A stretch of 64,000 nt of DNA, taken from assembly GCA_025449845.1 (NCBI GenBank), contig JANWIP010000017.1, positions 62,001-126,000 on the forward strand, written 5' to 3'. The position numbers were made by a program, and so were the translations under genes. This document shows positions 62,030 to 64,000 of the stretch, piece by piece. The notes under the pieces were generated by a model that did no database searches, was not told the origin of the DNA, and saw nothing but the letters and a program-made list of their open reading frames with translations. Source of the stretch: Solirubrobacteraceae bacterium (GTDB taxonomy: Bacteria; Actinomycetota; Thermoleophilia; Solirubrobacterales; Solirubrobacteraceae). The stretch's first letter is position 1. The number at the start of each line of letters is the position of its first letter.

Positions 62030-64000
62030 GGCGACGAATCTAGACCAACCGCCCGCCCTTGATGTGGCTAAATCGTTGCCGTTCACGGCCGGGTTGACGA
62101 TTCCCGAGCACCCCCCTGAGGGCGGCGAAGACGCCCGCCACAGCTCGATCTGGCTGGTGGCCGGTCCTACGGTGCTGGTCCTGGCGCTGCTCGTGCTGGC
62201 GACCGCCTACGCGGGTGCTTTCAAGGTCGGCCAGTGGGCGCCGCCGGCGCTGTTCATCCTGATCGTGTTGCTCACGCTGCTCCTGCGCGGGGGCGCCCTG
62301 GCGCTGCCTGACCGCTGGCTGACGGTGGCCTTGGCCGGCGCCTGGGGGCTGGCGGGATGGGCCGCCCTATCGGCGCTGTGGGCGGCCTCGCCGGGCGCCG
62401 CCCTGGAAGGCGCGGGGCGCCTGGCGATGTACGCGGCGATCCTCACGCTGCCGCTGGTGGCGGTCGGCGACCTGCGCGCGCTGCGCGTGGCCGCGCACGG
62501 CGTTGTGGGGGGCATCGTCCTGATCGCCCTCTATGCGCTGGGGAAGATGCTGCTGGACGGGCCTTCGATCTATCTCGCGGGGCGCCTCAACGGCCCCGTC
62601 GAATACCGCAACGCCACCGCACTGCTCTTCTGCCTTGCCTACTGGCCGCTGATCGTCGTGGCTGCCACCCGCGCGCATGGGCGGGCCGTGCGCGCGGCCT
62701 GCTTCGGCTTCGCCGAGATGATGCTGGGCCTCGCCTTTCTCACGCAGTCGCGCGGCGTCGTCCTTGGGCTCGGCTGTGGCGCGCTGGTCGTGCTTGTGCT
62801 GGGGCCCGATCAGGTGCGCCGCGCCTGGCTGGCGCTGCTCAGCGTCGTGCTGCTCGCCGCCGTCTCACCCTGGCTGCTGACGCCTTACCACGCCTTTGCC
62901 GGCGGCGGCGGGCTCGTGCACAGCTCCGACATCGCCGTGGCTGCCCGCGCGCTGGTGGTGCTCACGCTGGCGGCCGTTGCCATCAGCTTCCTGCTGGCGG
63001 TCTTCGATGCCGGTCTGCGCGTCAGGAGCCCGGCCATGCGGCGCGTGCGCCTGGGGGCTCGCGTCGCGCTCATGGCGGCGGTGCTGCTGGGGCTCGTGGG
63101 GGGCCTCATGGCGGTGCACGGCAATCCCGCCCATGAGCTACAAGTGAAGTGGCGCCAGTTCAAGAGCCTGCAGACGAGCAGCACCGAAGCCACTCGCTAC
63201 ACCTCCGCCGGCGGCCAGCGCTATGACCTGTGGCGTGTGGGCTTGAACGAGTTTCACTCCAACCCGCTCGGGGGCGTGGGGGAGAGCGGCTACCAGTTCG
63301 GTTACTACCGCCAGCGGCGCAGCAATCGCAACCTCGATGACCCTCACGGCCTGCTCTTTCAGATCGCTGCCGAGCTTGGTGGCGTGGGGCTCGTGCTGTT
63401 CATGCTGATCCCCATCGGGCTGTTGGGCTCGGTGCGGCGTTGGTGGGGTCTTGCGCCGCTTGAGGTGCGCCGCACCTGCTGCGGTCTCTGTGCCGCCGGT
63501 GCCACGTTTCTCGGTCAGTCGCTTGTCGACTGGATGTGGCGCATTCCGGGGCTCACCGGGCTGGGTCTGCTCTGTCTTGGGGTGGCCGCCGCCTTGCTGG
63601 CGCGCTCGGCGCAGGCCGCGAGTCTTGCGACTCGTTCGATTGAGGGTCCTTCTGCTCGTCCCGTCGATGGTCCTGCCATTCGTCGCCTTCCCGTGGGGCG
63701 CCTGCTGGCCGCCTGCGCGCTGCTGGTGGCCGTGGCGCTGACGCTCAGCCTCTATCTGTCTGACTTCTACATCCGCCGCGCGCGCGATGAGATTGGGCAC
63801 TCACCTCAGGCGCAGCTTGCCGATGCGCGCACCGCCGCCGGGCTCGATCCTTGGTCCAGCGACCCTCACTATCTGGAGGCTTCGGCCTTCGAGAGCTTGG
63901 GCGATCGTCCCGCTGCTCGTGCGCAGTTGCAGCAGGCGCGGAGCATGGAACCGTCTAGTCAGGTTCCCTACGGTCTGCTCGGCGACTTCGAGGCGCGTGG
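62028..64000 (+). CDS. O-antigen ligase/polymerase (Wzy/WaaL-like) with TPR tail, cut by window end
   Basis: 657 codons are visible from the ATG at 62028; the 3' end lies outside. A hydrophilic N-terminus of about 45 residues is followed by roughly ten membrane helices (VLVLALLVLATAYAGAF, FILIVLLTLLL, LLSVVLLAAVSPWLL). The large extracytoplasmic loop after RYDLWRVGLNEF carries NPLGGVGESGYQFGYY and NLDDPHGLLFQIAAELGGVG, the pattern of the O-antigen ligase family. The last 60 residues (DARTAAGLDPWSSDPHYLEA) begin TPR repeats. It would polymerise or attach the exported glycan. The ATG overlaps the divergent ATG at 62029 within one CATG; a GTG at 62064 is an alternative start. Confidence 0.88.
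   Translation, partial: MATNLDQPPALDVAKSLPFTAGLTIPEHPPEGGEDARHSSIWLVAGPTVLVLALLVLATAYAGAFKVGQWAPPALFILIVLLTLLLRGGALALPDRWLTVALAGAWGLAGWAALSALWAASPGAALEGAGRLAMYAAILTLPLVAVGDLRALRVAAHGVVGGIVLIALYALGKMLLDGPSIYLAGRLNGPVEYRNATALLFCLAYWPLIVVAATRAHGRAVRAACFGFAEMMLGLAFLTQSRGVVLGLGCGALVVLVLGPDQVRRAWLALLSVVLLAAVSPWLLTPYHAFAGGGGLVHSSDIAVAARALVVLTLAAVAISFLLAVFDAGLRVRSPAMRRVRLGARVALMAAVLLGLVGGLMAVHGNPAHELQVKWRQFKSLQTSSTEATRYTSAGGQRYDLWRVGLNEFHSNPLGGVGESGYQFGYYRQRRSNRNLDDPHGLLFQIAAELGGVGLVLFMLIPIGLLGSVRRWWGLAPLEVRRTCCGLCAAGATFLGQSLVDWMWRIPGLTGLGLLCLGVAAALLARSAQAASLATRSIEGPSARPVDGPAIRRLPVGRLLAACALLVAVALTLSLYLSDFYIRRARDEIGHSPQAQLADARTAAGLDPWSSDPHYLEASAFESLGDRPAARAQLQQARSMEPSSQVPYGLLGDFEAR
62030..62042 (-). 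promoter_or_regulatory. leaderless -10 element for the secreted-protein operon
   Basis: On the minus strand TAGATT (62042-62037) is followed by exactly 7 nt and the ATG at 62029. Hexamer and spacing are identical to those before the flippase gene at 51632. Confidence 0.6.

Overview
The window is 64 kb of very GC-rich DNA with dense, mostly ATGA/GTGA-overlapping genes, GTG starts and several start codons placed 6-7 nt after a -10-like hexamer (leaderless style). Large secreted beta-propeller/PKD proteins and long multi-domain glycosyltransferases are frequent. This fits an actinobacterium, most likely of the Solirubrobacterales/Thermoleophilia type; that assignment is inferred from style and not from a marker gene. 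No rRNA, tRNA, CRISPR array, transposase or phage gene was recognised.

Layout. (1) 1-4.9 kb: glycan genes: a PHP-glycosyltransferase fusion (cut by the window start), a sulfotransferase-glycosyltransferase fusion and a small GT-A glycosyltransferase. (2) 5-11.4 kb, minus strand: three translationally coupled genes for secreted beta-propeller proteins. (3) 11.6-21.3 kb, plus strand: a 1,952-residue secreted protein with a lytic transglycosylase domain, a lipoprotein-like signal peptidase I, and an NHL/PKD secreted protein. (4) 21.6-29.8 kb: a PstS-like binding protein, then an arsenic cassette (arsJ, GAPDH and arsC leftward; arsR and arsM rightward), then a phospholipase C-type phosphoesterase. 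Phosphate-type functions flank genes for its toxic analogue arsenate. (5) 29.8-64 kb: a large surface-polysaccharide cluster with sulfotransferases, many glycosyltransferases (GT2, GT4, GT61, CgeB-like), about ten SAM-methyltransferase domains, a polysaccharide deacetylase, a Wzx-like flippase fused to a methyltransferase, a heparinase II/III-like lyase fused to a methyltransferase, a catalytically degenerate AlgX-like protein, a dimethylformamidase-like protein and an O-antigen ligase/polymerase cut by the window end. Together they look like a system for making, exporting, trimming and decorating (sulfate, methyl, deacetyl) a cell-surface glycan. No sugar-nucleotide or PAPS synthesis gene is present here.

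Three sequence habits cut across the window. First, tandem duplications are common: units divisible by three lie inside genes (18, 21, 27, 33, 48 bp), while units not divisible by three lie at gene boundaries (16, 17, 37, 44 bp). Two independent 44-bp duplications of start-codon regions each create a 15-codon minicistron coupled by ATGA to the real gene. Second, upstream regions of several transcription units carry TTCACC-type direct repeats spaced exactly 11 bp, resembling actinobacterial PHO boxes. Third, multi-domain fusion of glycan enzymes is unusually frequent.
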